From: Muribaculum sp.
GTDB taxonomy: Bacteria; Bacteroidota; Bacteroidia; Bacteroidales; Muribaculaceae
Length of the DNA: 64,000 bases
NCBI GenBank assembly: GCA_023666965.1
Contig: JAMPAZ010000004.1
Span: 20,346 to 84,345, forward strand
Direction: 5' to 3'
How positions within the stretch are numbered: position 1 is the stretch's first letter; each line of letters begins with the position of its first letter. Positions 16,133 to 25,825 of this stretch are shown here, in pieces. The notes beneath the pieces are model-generated. The model saw only the letters and a program-made list of their open reading frames with translations, made no database searches and was not told the DNA's origin. The position numbers were made by a program, and so were the translations under genes.

Positions 16133-17317
16133 TTATTTCTTTTTATTGCGATTCGGCGGTTGCGGGGCAAACGGGCTTCTTTCCGCGTCTTGACCGTCAG
16201 ATACAGCATCGTTAGAACTTGCTTCATATCCTAAAGCGACGACATCGCCTTGATTAAGTCCGTTTACTATCTGGGTAGTAGCGCGGTTGTTGACACCGAC
16301 TGTTACGGTTGTGGGCAGAAGTTTGTTGTCCGACACTTTCCACACTATTTTCTGATCGGCGGCTAGAGCCGATTTTTCGGGTTCAGCAGAAGTGTCGGCC
16401 ACGGGCAGATTTTTTGCTTCGGGATAATCGCGCGGTGAGAACTGGAACGCGCTGTTGGGAAGCGTAAGAATGTCGGACTCCTGTGTAACGTATATAGTCA
16501 AGTTGGCCGTCAGTCCGGGTATAAGTTTGTGGTCGGGGTTAGGGGCGGCTACAACCACTTCGTATGTGACAACGTTGCTTTCAGTTGTCGGATTCAGACG
16601 GACTTGAGTGACGTGTCCCTCGAATTTGTGGTCGGGGTATGCCTCTACTGTGAATACTACGTTTTGACCTAATTTTACCTGGCCGATGTCGGCTTCGTCG
16701 ACATTTCCTACAACCTGCATATTGTCGAGATCCGCAATCACATACAGATTGGCCACGTTCATGCTCGAAACGACTGTCTGGCCTACTTCGACTTCCCTTG
16801 AGATGACCACCCCGTCGATAGGCGAATAAATCTCGGCGTAGTTTACATTTTTCGCGGCGCGGACGCGGTCGGCTTGAGCCTTTTCGTAAGCAGTCTTTGA
16901 CACTTCATAGTCTTTCAGCGAAGTCTGATATTCGTAGTCGCTTATAAGCTGTTTGTCGTGGAGCTTTTTATCGCGCTCGTAGTTTGTCTTGTTGTATTCG
17001 TATGTCAATCGTGCCGATTCCATATTTGCATCGGCACTTCTAAGTTCGCTTTCGAGCAGAGTTTTCTCGATTTCTGCAATTAGCTCGCCTTTGTGAACTA
17101 CGGAATTGTAGTCGGCATACAGTTTATCTACGATTCCTGTCACCTGCGTACCGACATCGACCTGTGTCACTGACTCTACGGTACCGGTGGCCGTGACCGT
17201 TTCGGTAATTTCACCCTTTTCGACACGAGCGGTCTCAAGTGTGATTTTCTCTTTTTTCGAACATCCCGCCATTGCCAATAGCGCGAGTCCGGTTGCGGTT
17301 AGCTTGTATATGTTCAT
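16133..17317 (-). CDS. Periplasmic adaptor subunit of MacA type (lipoprotein)
   Basis: The adaptor should start at the ATG at 17315-17317 (MNIYKLTATGLALLAMAGC), giving 394 residues. The longer frame to 17368 would overlap tolC and hide a clear lipoprotein signal with lipobox LLAMAGC and lipidated C19. Features in order are the barrel-sandwich half GTVESVTQVDVGTQVTGIV, an alpha hairpin rich in Lys/Glu, the returning lipoyl half IYSPIDGVVISREVEVGQTV, and beta-barrel and membrane-proximal domains. It links the MacB-like pump to TolC. The C-terminal tail is basic (NRNKKK). Confidence 0.93.
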   Translation of the reverse strand: MNIYKLTATGLALLAMAGCSKKEKITLETARVEKGEITETVTATGTVESVTQVDVGTQVTGIVDKLYADYNSVVHKGELIAEIEKTLLESELRSADANMESARLTYEYNKTNYERDKKLHDKQLISDYEYQTSLKDYEVSKTAYEKAQADRVRAAKNVNYAEIYSPIDGVVISREVEVGQTVVSSMNVANLYVIADLDNMQVVGNVDEADIGQVKLGQNVVFTVEAYPDHKFEGHVTQVRLNPTTESNVVTYEVVVAAPNPDHKLIPGLTANLTIYVTQESDILTLPNSAFQFSPRDYPEAKNLPVADTSAEPEKSALAADQKIVWKVSDNKLLPTTVTVGVNNRATTQIVNGLNQGDVVALGYEASSNDAVSDGQDAERSPFAPQPPNRNKKK

Positions 17318-17330
17318 ATATCTTATTGAA

Positions 17331-18626
17331 TTATGGCATTGTGATGTTAGCTGTTCGATAGTATTCAATCATTTTATGTCCGAGCATGGCCATATATTTT
17401 GCTTGAAGCAGAGAATGGCGGGCCTCGAGAAGATTGTTGTGTGCGGTCATTAATTCTACCGTGTTGACCAGACCGAGATTGAACTGTTCATTGACCAAGT
17501 CGTTGCTTAACGATGTAGAGGCGACTTTTTCAGTTCCGGCCTCGTAGCGAGCCTGCGAGGCTTGCAGGTCGATGTACCACGACTCTACGTTTTGAGCAAT
17601 GTCGTTGCGTCGCGACTGTTCGTCGAGTTCTGCGTTTATGCGTTGGATATTGGCTTTTGCAGTGGCTATCTTAGTCTTTTTCTTGTCAAAAATGGGCACG
17701 GATATAGTCAGTCCGATGTTTTCATTAAATCCCTGCTTCATCTGAGTGCCAAAGCCCGGACCTTCTGAATAGTATCCGGTGGAAACTCCGGCATTGAGAC
17801 CGATGGTAGGGTAGCGGTCAGACTTTGCAATGGCCACGTCGATGTCAGCGATATCCTTCTGCAGTTTAGCGGATTGGAGCTGTGCGTCGACGGCGAGGGC
17901 CATTTCATAGCTTTGGTCAATGGGAGGGGCGGTTGCCAATACCTCTTCGGCTGTCCAGTCAATATCCTTAACGGTAATGTCGCTGTCAATTCCGAGTTCA
18001 AGCAGTCGTTTAAGCTCCATGCGGCGGTTATCATATGTGCCCCTCGCGTTGACAAGGTTATACTTGTCTTGCTCGTACTGCGATTGAAGCTGGGCGTAGT
18101 CAACTCTTGAAAGTCGTCCGGCTTCCATCAGCTGTCTGGCTCGTTCGGCTTGTGCCTCGCTGAGTTTTACGGCTTCTTCGTAGATGGCTATTGATTCCTT
18201 ATTGTATAGGACATTGATGTAAATCGACAATAACTCCGTTTCGATGTTGCGGAATAAGTCCAGTGTCGACAGTGCGTTAATTGATGTCTGGATTTTTGCA
18301 CGTTTGATGTTGTTTTCACGTTTTCCTCCGTTCCAGACAGTCCATGCGGCCGACAGCCCGTAGTTACTGTTGTAGGCATTCTTTTTACCTTCCGACCACG
18401 GCGTATTGGTCAATCCGTGGGTTGTGGAGAAGTCGAGCGATGGTTGCCACTCGGCTTTTGACTCTTCGAGCGAATACTCCGACGTTTGTTCATTAAGTTC
18501 CGACTGTTTTAGCGAAATGTTGTGTTCGCGTGCATAATTCAGGCAATCGTCAAACGACCATACCTGCGCGGACGCATCATTGGCCAGAACCGTCATTACT
18601 GCAAGAAATGCGAGTTTACGTTTCAT
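17331..18626 (-). CDS. TolC-family outer membrane efflux protein
   Basis: This 431-residue protein has a signal peptide (MKRKLAFLAVMTVLANDASA, cleavage before QVWSFDD). It carries two OEP repeats of long alpha-helical coiled coil and beta strands: SLKQSELNEQTSEYSLEESK early, and KIATAKANIQRINAELDEQ late. It forms the outer membrane duct for the MacAB-like pump. It is the first gene of a six-gene operon (tolC, macA, ATPase, permease, kinase, regulator) with gaps or overlaps of no more than 13 bp. Confidence 0.93.
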   Translation of the reverse strand: MKRKLAFLAVMTVLANDASAQVWSFDDCLNYAREHNISLKQSELNEQTSEYSLEESKAEWQPSLDFSTTHGLTNTPWSEGKKNAYNSNYGLSAAWTVWNGGKRENNIKRAKIQTSINALSTLDLFRNIETELLSIYINVLYNKESIAIYEEAVKLSEAQAERARQLMEAGRLSRVDYAQLQSQYEQDKYNLVNARGTYDNRRMELKRLLELGIDSDITVKDIDWTAEEVLATAPPIDQSYEMALAVDAQLQSAKLQKDIADIDVAIAKSDRYPTIGLNAGVSTGYYSEGPGFGTQMKQGFNENIGLTISVPIFDKKKTKIATAKANIQRINAELDEQSRRNDIAQNVESWYIDLQASQARYEAGTEKVASTSLSNDLVNEQFNLGLVNTVELMTAHNNLLEARHSLLQAKYMAMLGHKMIEYYRTANITMP

Positions 18627-18654
18627 TGGCTACAGTATATGAAAATTTATGATA

Positions 18655-18686
18655 CAAAATTAGACATACGAGGCATTCATACCAAG
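18655..18686 (-). promoter_or_regulatory. Promoter of the efflux/two-component operon
   Basis: On the minus strand CTTG (18683-18686), one base off the TTTG -33 box, is followed after 20 nt by TAATTTTG (18655-18662), a perfect -7 element. The transcript would start near 18650, about 25 nt before the tolC ATG. Confidence 0.6.
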
Positions 18687-18795
18687 AAAAATGGATATAA
18701 AGACCTATGACAGAATAAATAAAGCGTGATTTTTGCGATGGAATTGATTTTTAGCGTATGCAATATTAAATAGAGTTAACGAACGTCTATAAACG

Positions 18796-18827
18796 TAAAA
18801 AGCGGAAGCTCGGCATTGAACTTCCGC
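18796..18827 (-). terminator. Terminator of gdhA
   Basis: On the minus strand GCGGAAG (18821-18827) pairs with CTTCCGC (18802-18808) around a 12-nt loop, followed by TTTTTACG. It lies about 30 bp past the gdhA stop. Confidence 0.75.
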
Positions 18828-18855
18828 CATATAATTATATAAGAGTCGTTGCACT

Positions 18856-20199
18856 TTAGATGATGCCCTGACCCATCATGGCGTTTGCCACTTTCATGAA
18901 GCCGGCTATGTTGGCACCCTTCATGTAGTTGATGTATCCGTCGGGCTCGGTACCATACTTTACACACTGTTCATGGATATTGTCCATGATGGAGTGGAGC
19001 TTCGCGTCGACTTCTTCTGCGCTCCACTGCAGGTGCATGGCGTTTTGGCTCATTTCGAGACCAGAGGTTGCTACGCCGCCGGCATTCACTGCTTTACCAG
19101 GAGCGTAAGTCGTACGAGTAGCGATGAAGTGGTCTATGGCTTCGGGTGTACAACCCATGTTGGACACTTCTGCAACCATCATTACTCCATTGTCGACAAG
19201 CATCTTGGCATCGTCGCCGTTAAGCTCGTTCTGAGTGGCGCAGGGACAAGCTATGTCAACCTTCTGTTCCCAAGGCTTGCGGCCGGGGAAGAATGTCGAG
19301 TTAGGATATTTTTCGGCATAGGGAGCGACAACGTCGTTTCCGGAAGCGCGGAGTTCCAGCATGTAGTCAATCTTATCGCCGGAGATGCCGTCGGGATCGT
19401 AGATGTAGCCGTCTGGACCGGAAATAGTGACAACTTTTGCCCCTAATTCGGTGGCTTTGAGTGCTGCTCCCCATGCAACGTTGCCGAATCCGGAGATGGC
19501 TACTGTCTTGCCTTCAATGGTGTCTTTCTTGTCGGCAAGCATATTCTTGACGAAGTAGATGGCACCGAATCCTGTAGCTTCAGGACGGATTAGAGAACCG
19601 CCAAAGTCGAGTCCTTTGCCGGTGAATGTGCCATTGTGCTCTTCTGTAAGTTTTTTGTACATTCCGTACATGTAGCCTACTTCACGGCCTCCTACGCCAA
19701 TGTCGCCTGCCGGAACATCGCGGTCAGGACCTACATTGCGCCACAGCTCAAGCATGAAGGCTTGGCAGAAACGCATTATTTCGCGGTCGCTCTTGCCACG
19801 GGGAGAGAAGTCGCTACCGCCTTTTGCACCTCCCATGGGAAGTGTGGTGAGCGCATTTTTGAATGTTTGTTCGAAGCCCAGGAATTTCAGAATGGAAAGG
19901 TTAACTGACGCATGGAATCGGATACCGCCTTTATACGGGCCGATAGCGTTGTTGAATTGAACACGATAGCCGAGGTTGGTCTGGACTTCGCCTTTGTCGT
20001 CAATCCATGTAACGCGGAAGGTGACGATTCTGTTGGGTTCGACCATACGTTCGATGATGCGTGCTTTCTCAAATTCAGGATGCTGATTGTAAACATCACC
20101 TACAGAGAGCAATACTTCTTTCACTGCCTGGAGATATTCTTTTTCACCCGGGTGTTTTGCCTCAAGGGCATTCATGATATTGGTAATATCCATAATCAA
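18856..20199 (-). CDS. gdhA: NADP-type glutamate dehydrogenase
   Basis: This 447-residue hexameric-type enzyme interconverts 2-oxoglutarate plus ammonia and glutamate. The active-site segment YKGGIRFHASVN (about 92-103), the catalytic lysine region TLPMGGAKGGSDF and the dinucleotide fold AISGFGNVAWGAA are visible. The length fits the small bacterial (about 445-residue) class, whose members are mostly NADP-dependent and biosynthetic. An ATG six bases downstream is an equally good start. It neighbours glnN and a PurF-type amidotransferase, a nitrogen-assimilation grouping. Confidence 0.95.
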   Translation of the reverse strand: MIMDITNIMNALEAKHPGEKEYLQAVKEVLLSVGDVYNQHPEFEKARIIERMVEPNRIVTFRVTWIDDKGEVQTNLGYRVQFNNAIGPYKGGIRFHASVNLSILKFLGFEQTFKNALTTLPMGGAKGGSDFSPRGKSDREIMRFCQAFMLELWRNVGPDRDVPAGDIGVGGREVGYMYGMYKKLTEEHNGTFTGKGLDFGGSLIRPEATGFGAIYFVKNMLADKKDTIEGKTVAISGFGNVAWGAALKATELGAKVVTISGPDGYIYDPDGISGDKIDYMLELRASGNDVVAPYAEKYPNSTFFPGRKPWEQKVDIACPCATQNELNGDDAKMLVDNGVMMVAEVSNMGCTPEAIDHFIATRTTYAPGKAVNAGGVATSGLEMSQNAMHLQWSAEEVDAKLHSIMDNIHEQCVKYGTEPDGYINYMKGANIAGFMKVANAMMGQGII

Positions 20200-20231
20200 A
20201 TTTTTTTATGATAGATGAATTTTAGTTGGGG

Positions 20232-20239
20232 CAAAAGTA
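20232..20239 (-). promoter_or_regulatory. -7 box upstream of gdhA
   Basis: TACTTTTG on the minus strand fits TAnnTTTG, 32 bp before the gdhA start. No TTTG is seen at the -33 spacing, which suggests dependence on an activator. A weak CCGC/GCGG hairpin near 20284-20302 may end the upstream purF transcript. Confidence 0.45.
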
Positions 20240-20305
20240 AAGAATAAATTTGAATTAACATCTCATTCCGGCATGAAAATTTTTCCGCTTCTTTTTTGCG
20301 GAGGC

Positions 20306-22195
20306 CTACCGTTTGTCGGGGTTACCTTCGTAATAGTTTATAAATGCTTGATTTACGAGACGTATGCCTCCGGGGGTGGGGTAGTCGCCCGAAAAGTACC
20401 AGTCGCCGGGCGAACTCGGCACTGATTTGTGCAGTCCCTCGAGTGTCTGGTAAATTATCTCGACATCCGCCTTGGTGCCTTCGGGGGTCAGCATACTCGC
20501 CGTTTTTGCAGATATTTCATCGTCGGTAAAGGGCGCATATATCTCCTTAACACAGTTGACCAGTTTGTCGTCGGGAGCATCGGACTGTTCGAGACATTTG
20601 CGGTAGACCGATTCAAGGATGTCTGAGCGTCCGGTCTCTTTCAGCAATTCCACTGCTGCGCGGAACGAACAAAATTCCCCCATCCTTGACATGTCGATGC
20701 CGTAGTAATCGGGATACCTAACCTGAGGCGACGAGCTGACCACTACGATTTTTTTCGGATGCAGACGGTCGAGCATCCTGATGATGGACTGTCGGAGAGT
20801 GGTGCCTCTGACTATTGAATCGTCAATCACCACGAGAGTGTCCACGTCGTTTTGTACGATTCCGTATGTGACGTCATATACATGTGCCGCGAGGTCGTTG
20901 CGTGATGTGCCTTCGGCGATAAATGTGCGCAGTTTTATATCTTTGATGGCTACTTTTTCTATGCGCAGCTTTTCTGCCATTATCTTCCTGATTTTATCTT
21001 CATCCGCGCAACCGCTTTGACAAAGTTGAAGAATCTTCGTGGCGCGTTGGCGGTCGAGATATTTTTCGAGTCCTTCGACCATTCCTATGAAAGCGACTTC
21101 TGCAGTGTTTGGTATGAATGAAAACACGGCATGCCGCAAATCATAGTCGACGCTCTTCAGGATTTTGTCGACGAGATGCCGTCCAAGGTTTTTACGCTCT
21201 TGGTAAATGTCGGCATCACTGCCTCTCGAAAAGTAGATGCGCTCAAACGAACATCTTTCATTTTTTTGCTCGCCGAGTATGTCTGTAATGGAAATGTCGC
21301 CGTTTTTGCCGACAGAGAGCATACTGCCGGGGGTCAGCTCCTTGACTTGCGATCGGCGGACATTGAACACGGTTTGTATCACCGGACGTTCTGAGGCCAC
21401 AACCACGACCTCGTCGTCGGCATAATAGAATGCCGGGCGTATACCGTGAGGGTCGCGGATGGCCCATAGGTCGCCTGACCCTAATGCGCCACAGATTACG
21501 AACCCTCCGTCCCATTCCGGAGCGGCGGCTTTAAGCACGGGAGCCATGTCTATGTTGTCTTCAATGGCTTTGGCGAGTTGCTGTCCATCAAGTCCTTCGT
21601 CGGACAGCCGATGGTAGAGTCGGCTGTTTTCACGGTCAAGTTCGTGGCCGAGTTGTTCGAGTATGATGACGGTGTCTGCGAATATGCGCGGATGCTGTCC
21701 CTTCGAAACCACTTCGTTGAAGATGTGGCCGACGTTAGTCATGTTGAAATTGCCGCACAGCATCAACGAACGCGAACGCCAGTTGTTTCGTCGTAGAAAC
21801 GGATGCACGTAACTCAGTCCGCTTTTGCCGGTGGTGGAATAGCGTAGATGTCCCATGTAAACCTCCCCGATAAACGGAGCGTAGGCTTCGATATCCTTTG
21901 CCGGCATGGAGTTGATGTCGGCGCTGTCGATCTGATGGTTGATTGACGAGAATATCTCTTGAATGGCGTTTGGACCGAGTGCCCTCTCGCGGAAAACGTA
22001 TTCGCTCCCGGCGGGCGAATGCATTTTGATGCACCCTGCACCGGCTCCCTCCTGGCCTCTGTTGTGCTGCTTTTCCATCAAAAGGTAGAGCTTATTCAGG
22101 CCATAGGAGTAGGTGCCATACTTTTCTTTATAATATTGAATGGGTTTGAGGAGCCGTATCATGGCCACTCCGCATTCATGTTTTAGTTGCTCCAT
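20306..22195 (-). CDS. purF: Amidophosphoribosyltransferase (long PurF-type)
   Basis: This 629-residue protein has a class II glutamine amidotransferase N-terminal domain. Catalytic Cys8 lies in KHECGVAMIR, which implies removal of a 7-residue propeptide, and RGQEGAGAG and IRDPHGIRPA follow. A phosphoribosyltransferase domain carries the PRPP loop VVIDDSIVRGTT near residue 457. The reaction would be PRPP plus glutamine to phosphoribosylamine, the first step of purine synthesis. It is about 150 residues longer than E. coli PurF. Whether it is the main PurF or a paralogue cannot be told here. It lies 167 bp after glnN, with a structured element between. Confidence 0.82.
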   Translation of the reverse strand: MEQLKHECGVAMIRLLKPIQYYKEKYGTYSYGLNKLYLLMEKQHNRGQEGAGAGCIKMHSPAGSEYVFRERALGPNAIQEIFSSINHQIDSADINSMPAKDIEAYAPFIGEVYMGHLRYSTTGKSGLSYVHPFLRRNNWRSRSLMLCGNFNMTNVGHIFNEVVSKGQHPRIFADTVIILEQLGHELDRENSRLYHRLSDEGLDGQQLAKAIEDNIDMAPVLKAAAPEWDGGFVICGALGSGDLWAIRDPHGIRPAFYYADDEVVVVASERPVIQTVFNVRRSQVKELTPGSMLSVGKNGDISITDILGEQKNERCSFERIYFSRGSDADIYQERKNLGRHLVDKILKSVDYDLRHAVFSFIPNTAEVAFIGMVEGLEKYLDRQRATKILQLCQSGCADEDKIRKIMAEKLRIEKVAIKDIKLRTFIAEGTSRNDLAAHVYDVTYGIVQNDVDTLVVIDDSIVRGTTLRQSIIRMLDRLHPKKIVVVSSSPQVRYPDYYGIDMSRMGEFCSFRAAVELLKETGRSDILESVYRKCLEQSDAPDDKLVNCVKEIYAPFTDDEISAKTASMLTPEGTKADVEIIYQTLEGLHKSVPSSPGDWYFSGDYPTPGGIRLVNQAFINYYEGNPDKR

Positions 22196-22224
22196 AGAGT
22201 ATGGGGGATGATGGTTTATTTGAG

Positions 22225-22317
22225 ATTTACCGGCAGGACAGTCTGTATCCGGGCTACTACTGGTAGGACGTAAACGTCTTGCGTCCCTTCGGATTGCAGA
22301 TTGGTCTGCCGGTAAAT
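22225..22317 (-). ncRNA. Structured RNA element between glnN and purF (identity unknown)
   Basis: A perfect 12-bp inverted repeat, ATTTACCGGCAG (22306-22317 read on minus) and CTGCCGGTAAAT (22225-22236), encloses 69 nt. That interior can form further nested stems: ATCCG with CGGAT, and inside it GGACG with CGTCC. No T tract follows the stem on either side, so it is not a simple terminator. It sits 30 bp before the purF start on the coding strand, the position of a leader regulator. I do not recognise it as a named riboswitch. Confidence 0.5.
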
Positions 22318-22362
22318 GTTGTATGCAATTAAATATTGAATGATGCTGTTCTTAACTACGGA

Positions 22363-24552
22363 TTAGCGGATGAACAATAGTTCGCGGTATTTCGGAAGAG
22401 GCCACATTTCGTCGTCGATCATCAGTTCGAGTTTGTCGATATGATAACGGATTACATCCATGCACGGCACGACATTGTCGTGGTAAGCAATGGCTTTTTC
22501 TCGTTCATCTTCTATCACGTTGGCTTCCTTGCGCGCATTTATCATCTTCTTTACTTCTGACATGATTGTGGCCATGTGCTTCGACATGCGTTCGATGGTG
22601 TCGAGGTCGAGCTGCGCGAGGTTGTCGCCCTTTTCGTTGGGGAACAAGGTCTTGAGCTTGAATACGTTGTCGGTAAGCACTGACTGATAGCGGATTGCCA
22701 CCGGAATCACGTGGTTAACGGCCAAGTCGCCAAGGACCCGCGCTTCGATTTGAATCTTCTTAGTGTACATCTCCCATTTTACCTCGTTGCGTGCTTTCAG
22801 CTCGACTTCCGAGAATACTCCGGTGGCTTTGAACATGTCCACAGAAGATTTGAGCAGGTAAGCGTCAAAGATTTTTGGAACGCTTGTCTCGCAGTCGAGT
22901 CCTCGTTTTTCGGCTTCAGCCTTCCATTCGTCGCTATAGCCGTTGCCGTCAAAATGTATGGCTTTGGAATATTTGATCAGTTCCTTTATCTCGGCTATAA
23001 GCGCGTGGTTGAGAGTCTCTCCGGCTTCCACACGAGCATCTACTTTGCGCTTGAAGTCGATTAGCTGTTCGGCTACGGCTGCATTGAGCGCGATCATCGC
23101 TGAAGCGCAGTTGGCCGATGAACCTACGGCACGGAATTCAAATCGATTTCCGGTGAACGCGAATGGCGATGTGCGGTTGCGGTCGGTATTGTCAATCAAT
23201 AGTTCCGGAATCTGGTCTACATTTAGTTTGAGTCCTGTCTTACCTTTAAGCTTTATTTCGTCGTCGGATTCATTTTTTTCGAGCAAGTCAAGAATCTCAG
23301 AAAGCTGGGTACCGAGGAACATGGAGATGATTGCAGGGGGAGCTTCATTGGCACCGAGACGGTGTCCGTTTGTAGCGGACGAAATTGACGCTTTGAGCAA
23401 TCCGTTGTGGCGGTATACGGCCGCCATGACGTTGGCTATGAATGTGATGAACTGTAGATTGTCTTTCGGCGTTTTGCCCGGAGCGAAAAGAAGAACTCCG
23501 GTATCGGTTCCGAGACTCCAGTTGTTGTGCTTGCCCGAGCCGTTGATTCCTGAGAAGGGCTTTTCGTGGAGCAGCACGCGGAAGTTATGTCGGCGTGCCA
23601 CCTCTGCCATGAGCGACATGAGCAACAGGTTGTGGTCGTTGGCAAGGTTTGTCTCCTCAAAAATCGGGGCAAGCTCAAATTGGTTGGGCGCTACCTCGTT
23701 ATGGCGTGTTTTAGCCGGAATGCCGAGTTTGTGGCACTCGATTTCGAGATCGAGCATAAAGGCTTCTACGCGAGAAGGTATAGCTCCGAAATAATGGTCT
23801 TCGAGCTGTTGGTTTTTTGCGCTTTCATGGCCCATCAGGGTTCTACCGGTCATCACGAGGTCGGGGCGTGCCGAGTAAAGGGCTTCGTCGACGAGGAAAT
23901 ATTCCTGTTCCCAACCGAGGTAGGAGTGGACATGCTTTACGTTTGAGTCAAAATATTGCGCTACGGCTGTTGCCGCTTTGTCGACGCTGTTTAGGGCACG
24001 GAGCAGAGGTGTCTTGTAGTCGAGCGACTCACCGGTATAGGAAATAAATATAGTCGGGATACATAGGGTATTGTCCAGAATGAATGCCGGGGAAGATATG
24101 TCCCATGCAGAGTAGCCTCTTGCTTCAAAAGTGTTGCGGATACCTCCGTTGGGGAAGCTTGAAGCGTCCGGCTCCTGCTGTACGAGAAGCTTGCCGGTAA
24201 ATTCTTCGACGACACCGCCTTTGCTGTCCCATTCGATGAAAGCGTCATGCTTTTCAGCCGTACCGTCGGTCAATGGATGGAACCAGTGGGTGTAGTGGCG
24301 TGCACCGTTGTCGATGGCCCACTGCTTCATACCTGCGGCTACGCTGTCGGCTACTTCGCGGGGTAGAGGACGCTTGTTGTCGATGGCATCGACCAATGCG
24401 TCGTATGCACTTTTCGGAAGATATTCAAACATCTTCTGTCGATTGAACACGTATTTGCTGAAATACTGTTCGGGACGTTCTTTGGGAATGTTTACGGGAA
24501 TGGCTTTACGGTCAAATGCCTCTTCCACAACTTTAAATCTCAACTTTGACAT
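22363..24552 (-). CDS. glnN: Glutamine synthetase type III
   Basis: This 729-residue GSIII makes glutamine from glutamate, ammonia and ATP. The class signature GHRLGANEAPPAIISMFLG is present near residue 400. The type III N-terminal block is also seen (FTGKLLVQQEPDASSFPNGG), as are the glutamate and ATP regions (HNEVAPNQFELAP, NNWSLGTDTGVLLFAPG). Length and domain order match Bacteroides GlnN. The gene begins 21 bp after the dapL stop, so it may be read as dapF-dapL-glnN. No separate promoter fits in that gap. Confidence 0.96.
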   Translation of the reverse strand: MSKLRFKVVEEAFDRKAIPVNIPKERPEQYFSKYVFNRQKMFEYLPKSAYDALVDAIDNKRPLPREVADSVAAGMKQWAIDNGARHYTHWFHPLTDGTAEKHDAFIEWDSKGGVVEEFTGKLLVQQEPDASSFPNGGIRNTFEARGYSAWDISSPAFILDNTLCIPTIFISYTGESLDYKTPLLRALNSVDKAATAVAQYFDSNVKHVHSYLGWEQEYFLVDEALYSARPDLVMTGRTLMGHESAKNQQLEDHYFGAIPSRVEAFMLDLEIECHKLGIPAKTRHNEVAPNQFELAPIFEETNLANDHNLLLMSLMAEVARRHNFRVLLHEKPFSGINGSGKHNNWSLGTDTGVLLFAPGKTPKDNLQFITFIANVMAAVYRHNGLLKASISSATNGHRLGANEAPPAIISMFLGTQLSEILDLLEKNESDDEIKLKGKTGLKLNVDQIPELLIDNTDRNRTSPFAFTGNRFEFRAVGSSANCASAMIALNAAVAEQLIDFKRKVDARVEAGETLNHALIAEIKELIKYSKAIHFDGNGYSDEWKAEAEKRGLDCETSVPKIFDAYLLKSSVDMFKATGVFSEVELKARNEVKWEMYTKKIQIEARVLGDLAVNHVIPVAIRYQSVLTDNVFKLKTLFPNEKGDNLAQLDLDTIERMSKHMATIMSEVKKMINARKEANVIEDEREKAIAYHDNVVPCMDVIRYHIDKLELMIDDEMWPLPKYRELLFIR

Positions 24553-24573
24553 AAATAAATGAATTATTGTGAA

Positions 24574-25806
24574 TCAGTTTAGTTTTAGATGTTTCATACG
24601 TCGGACGGCCTCGCAGGTGTCGTCGAAGTGTCCGAATGCCGTCAGTCGGAAATATCCTTCGCCTGCCGGTCCGAATCCGGAACCGGGAGTGCCTGCCACG
24701 TGGCATTCATCGAGCAACTTGTCGAAAAATTCCCAAGACGACATGTGGCGCGGAGTCTTAACCCATATATATGGAGCGTTGATGCCTCCATATGCTTCCA
24801 GACCGATGTCGCGCAGTCCGTCGCGCAAAATGGTGGCGTTGCGCATGTAGTAGTCAATCATTTCCTTTACTTGGCGACGGCCTTCTTCGGTGTAGAGAGC
24901 CTCAGCACCGCGTTGGACCACGTAGGATGCGCCGTTGAATTTAGTGCATTGCCGGCGACGCCATAAGGCGTTGAGTTTTACTTTAATACCGTCGGCCGAC
25001 ATGCCGGTAAGCTCCTCGGGAACCACAGTGTAGCCGCATCTCAATCCTGTGAACCCGGCCGTCTTAGAGAAGCTTCGGAATTCGATGGCCACTTCTTTTG
25101 CTCCGGGTATTTCATATATGCTGTGCGGTATGCCGGACTGGCGTATGTATGCCTCGTATGCGGAGTCAAACAATATAAGTATGTTGTTGGCACGTGCATA
25201 CTCGACCCACTTGGCGAGCTGTCCGACGGTCAATGTCGTTCCGGTGGGATTGTTCGGATAACATAGGTAGATGACATCCGGCGCACCTTTAGGAAGCTCC
25301 GGGATAAAGTTGTTTTCTGCAGTACATTCGAGATATTCTATCCGCTGCCAGTGTCCGGAGGCGAGTTCACCCGCTCGGCCTGCCATGACGTTTGTATCGA
25401 CATAAACGGGATATACCGGATCGGTGACAGCAATTTTTGCGTCGTGACTTAATATGTCACCGATGTTTCCGGTGTCGCTTTTTGCACCGTCGCTGATGAA
25501 TATTTCGTCGGGCGAAATGTCGATGCCTCGTTCGAGATAGTCGTATCGTGAGATTTTCTCCCGCAGAAAGTCGTAGCCTTGTTCCGGGCCGTAGCCGTGG
25601 AAAGTCTCGGCTTTTGCCTGCTCGTCGACGGCATTGTGCATAGCTTCGACGGCGGCTTTGCATATGGGGAGGGTCACGTCGCCGATACCCATTCGGATAA
25701 TATCGGCAGAGGGGTGTGCCTCTTTGAATTTGGCGATTCGCTGTGCTACTTCAGAGAAAAGGTAGCTTATCGGTAGTCGTGTGAAGTTTTCGTTAATCTT
25801 AATCAT
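24574..25806 (-). CDS. dapL: LL-diaminopimelate aminotransferase
   Basis: DapL converts tetrahydrodipicolinate and glutamate directly to LL-diaminopimelate for lysine and peptidoglycan. I place the start at the ATG at 25804-25806 ([17 protein letters not shown]), giving the standard 410 residues. The frame extends to 25860, but that would overlap dapF. Visible are the substrate loop [18 protein letters not shown] and the PLP lysine in [17 protein letters not shown]. It follows dapF, whose enzyme uses its product. Confidence 0.95.
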   Translation of the reverse strand: MIKINENFTRLPISYLFSEVAQRIAKFKEAHPSADIIRMGIGDVTLPICKAAVEAMHNAVDEQAKAETFHGYGPEQGYDFLREKISRYDYLERGIDISPDEIFISDGAKSDTGNIGDILSHDAKIAVTDPVYPVYVDTNVMAGRAGELASGHWQRIEYLECTAENNFIPELPKGAPDVIYLCYPNNPTGTTLTVGQLAKWVEYARANNILILFDSAYEAYIRQSGIPHSIYEIPGAKEVAIEFRSFSKTAGFTGLRCGYTVVPEELTGMSADGIKVKLNALWRRRQCTKFNGASYVVQRGAEALYTEEGRRQVKEMIDYYMRNATILRDGLRDIGLEAYGGINAPYIWVKTPRHMSSWEFFDKLLDECHVAGTPGSGFGPAGEGYFRLTAFGHFDDTCEAVRRMKHLKLN

Positions 25807-25825
25807 AGGTCGTGCATTTTTATGT

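Noticed and set aside
22225-22317. Cobalamin or other named riboswitch between glnN and purF
   Set aside because: A CUGCCGG segment at the 3' side recalls cobalamin elements, but the aptamer core blocks that should precede it are missing, and the context does not fit B12.
22943-23794. 283-codon open frame on the plus strand opposite glnN
   Set aside because: Serine- and arginine-rich shadow translation with no start context. The minus strand codes for the GSIII signature across the same bases.
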